Assembly: GCF_003205615.1 (NCBI RefSeq)
Contig: NZ_PYBV01000014.1
Location: 35,277 to 99,276, forward strand
Source: Micromonospora arborensis
Lineage (GTDB): Bacteria > Actinomycetota > Actinomycetes > Mycobacteriales > Micromonosporaceae
Reading direction: 5' to 3'
DNA: 64,000 nucleotides
The notes beneath the pieces were generated by a model, which was given only the letters and a program-made list of their open reading frames with translations, was not told the origin of the DNA and did not search any database. Shown here one piece after another: positions 63,603 through 64,000 of the stretch (position 1 is the stretch's first letter; the number at the start of each line of letters is the position of its first letter). The position numbers were made by a program, and so were the translations under genes.

Positions 63603-63636
63603 AGCCTGCGGTCTGAGAAACAAACAGTCAAGACTG
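63603..63636 (-). promoter_or_regulatory. Promoter and TetR operator of acyl-CoA operon
   Basis: On the minus strand TTGACT (63631-63626), a 17-base spacer, and CAGGCT (63608-63603) precede the GTG at 63596 by six bases, giving a leaderless mRNA. The palindrome CAGTC-AA-GACTG (63625-63636) covers the -35 box, a good position for repression by the TetR protein. The -10 match is weak. Confidence 0.5.
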
Positions 63637-64000
63637 ACTTTTTCTAGAGCTTGGCGTTTGGTCGCGGCAGGGGCGGGGTGGCGGGACGGGTGGTTGGGCC
63701 GCAGTCGTCGGCGGCGGCCCGCACCGGGACGGGATGCACCGGTGGGTAGCAGTCCCTGTAGAGCTGCCCCACCAATGGGGCGTGCCGGGTCCTGCGTGCC
63801 GGGTCCTGCGTGCCGGGTCCTGCGTGCCGGGTCCTGCGTGCCGGGCCCTGCGTGCCGGGTTCTGCGTGCCGGGTTCTGCGTGCTGGGTCCTGCGTGCCGG
63901 GCCCTGCGTGCCGGGCCGACGCACCTGGCCGGACCGGGATGGCAGGACTGGGTGACTCGACCGGGGTTCGACCGGGGTTCGACCTGGGTGCCCCGGACCG
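63637..64000. other. Gene-free right end of window
   Basis: No supported gene. It contains a 14-bp tandem repeat (63781-63906 plus a partial unit) and short GACCGGGGTTC repeats at the very end. Open frames that run through the repeat have no protein-like composition. Confidence 0.5.
63781..63917. repeat. 14-bp tandem repeat (9 full units and a partial)
   Basis: The units CGTGCCGGGTCCTG start every 14 bases from 63781 to 63893, with C/T changes at two positions in the later units. A partial unit ends at 63917. The first four units are identical. The period shifts the reading frame at every unit. Confidence 0.9.

Noticed and set aside
63734..63955. Open frame through the 14-bp repeat
   Set aside because: The Cys/Arg/Pro product is an artefact of repeated GC-rich units; frame changes at every unit and no RBS.

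Overview
The window is very GC-rich actinobacterial chromosome, most likely Micromonospora or a close Micromonosporaceae relative. The grounds are GTG/ATG starts with GTGA/ATGA stop-start overlaps, strong G/C third-position bias, a WhiB-family gene, and family content plus spacer repeats typical of that group; the genus is an inference. The core genes follow the order known from Mycobacterium tuberculosis Rv3721c to Rv3677c: dnaX-ybaB-recR, leuA, ask-asd, then metallophosphoesterase-ponA2-whiB4-two ArsA/Get3-like ATPases-51-aa protein-RidA-metallo-beta-lactamase-fold hydrolase. Accessory genes sit between these blocks. I see no prophage, transposase, CRISPR array or rRNA. One tRNA, Pro(CGG), is present.

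Layout. 1-4.7 kb: 3' part of dnaX, a DUF998 membrane protein, ybaB, recR. 4.9-11 kb: a complete five-gene peptide ABC importer, with a hairpin between the binding-protein gene and the permease genes. 11-15.2 kb: an HNH-family lipoprotein with a coupled small protein, and two DHA2 drug exporters. 15.3-17.3 kb: leuA behind a 16-codon leader peptide with four consecutive Leu codons. 17.3-20.2 kb: an exporter divergent from a DUF5937/ArsR regulator, and a nitroreductase-like protein. 20.3-23.7 kb: a lipoprotein, then ask (with an internal beta-subunit start) and asd. 23.7-24.4 kb: a gene-free, repeat-rich spacer. 24.4-31.8 kb: GAF-GGDEF protein, cyclic-nucleotide-type phosphodiesterase, alpha/beta hydrolase, secreted 5'-nucleotidase, MFS exporter, small protein. 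31.9-36 kb: a secreted beta-sandwich protein, and an ECF sigma factor coupled to a membrane protein. 36.3-46.9 kb: tRNA-Pro and the whiB4/ponA2/ArsA block. 46.9-55.5 kb: a signalling stretch holding a class III cyclase-ATPase-TPR protein, a transmembrane Ser/Thr kinase, and a GlnH-like/GlnX-like sensor pair. 55.6-63.6 kb: one TetR-led operon for acyl-CoA oxidation and biotin-dependent carboxylation (AtuA-like, carboxyltransferase, biotin carboxylase, acyl-CoA dehydrogenase).

The observations most worth following are the kinase/GlnH/GlnX-like cluster, the leucine attenuator, the asymmetric ArsA/Get3 pair, and a set of dispersed intergenic repeats. The repeats are a ~45-nt element after stop codons inside operons and long imperfect palindromes at gene ends. 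Several genes also appear to have leaderless mRNAs, with a -10 box 6-8 nt before the start codon.
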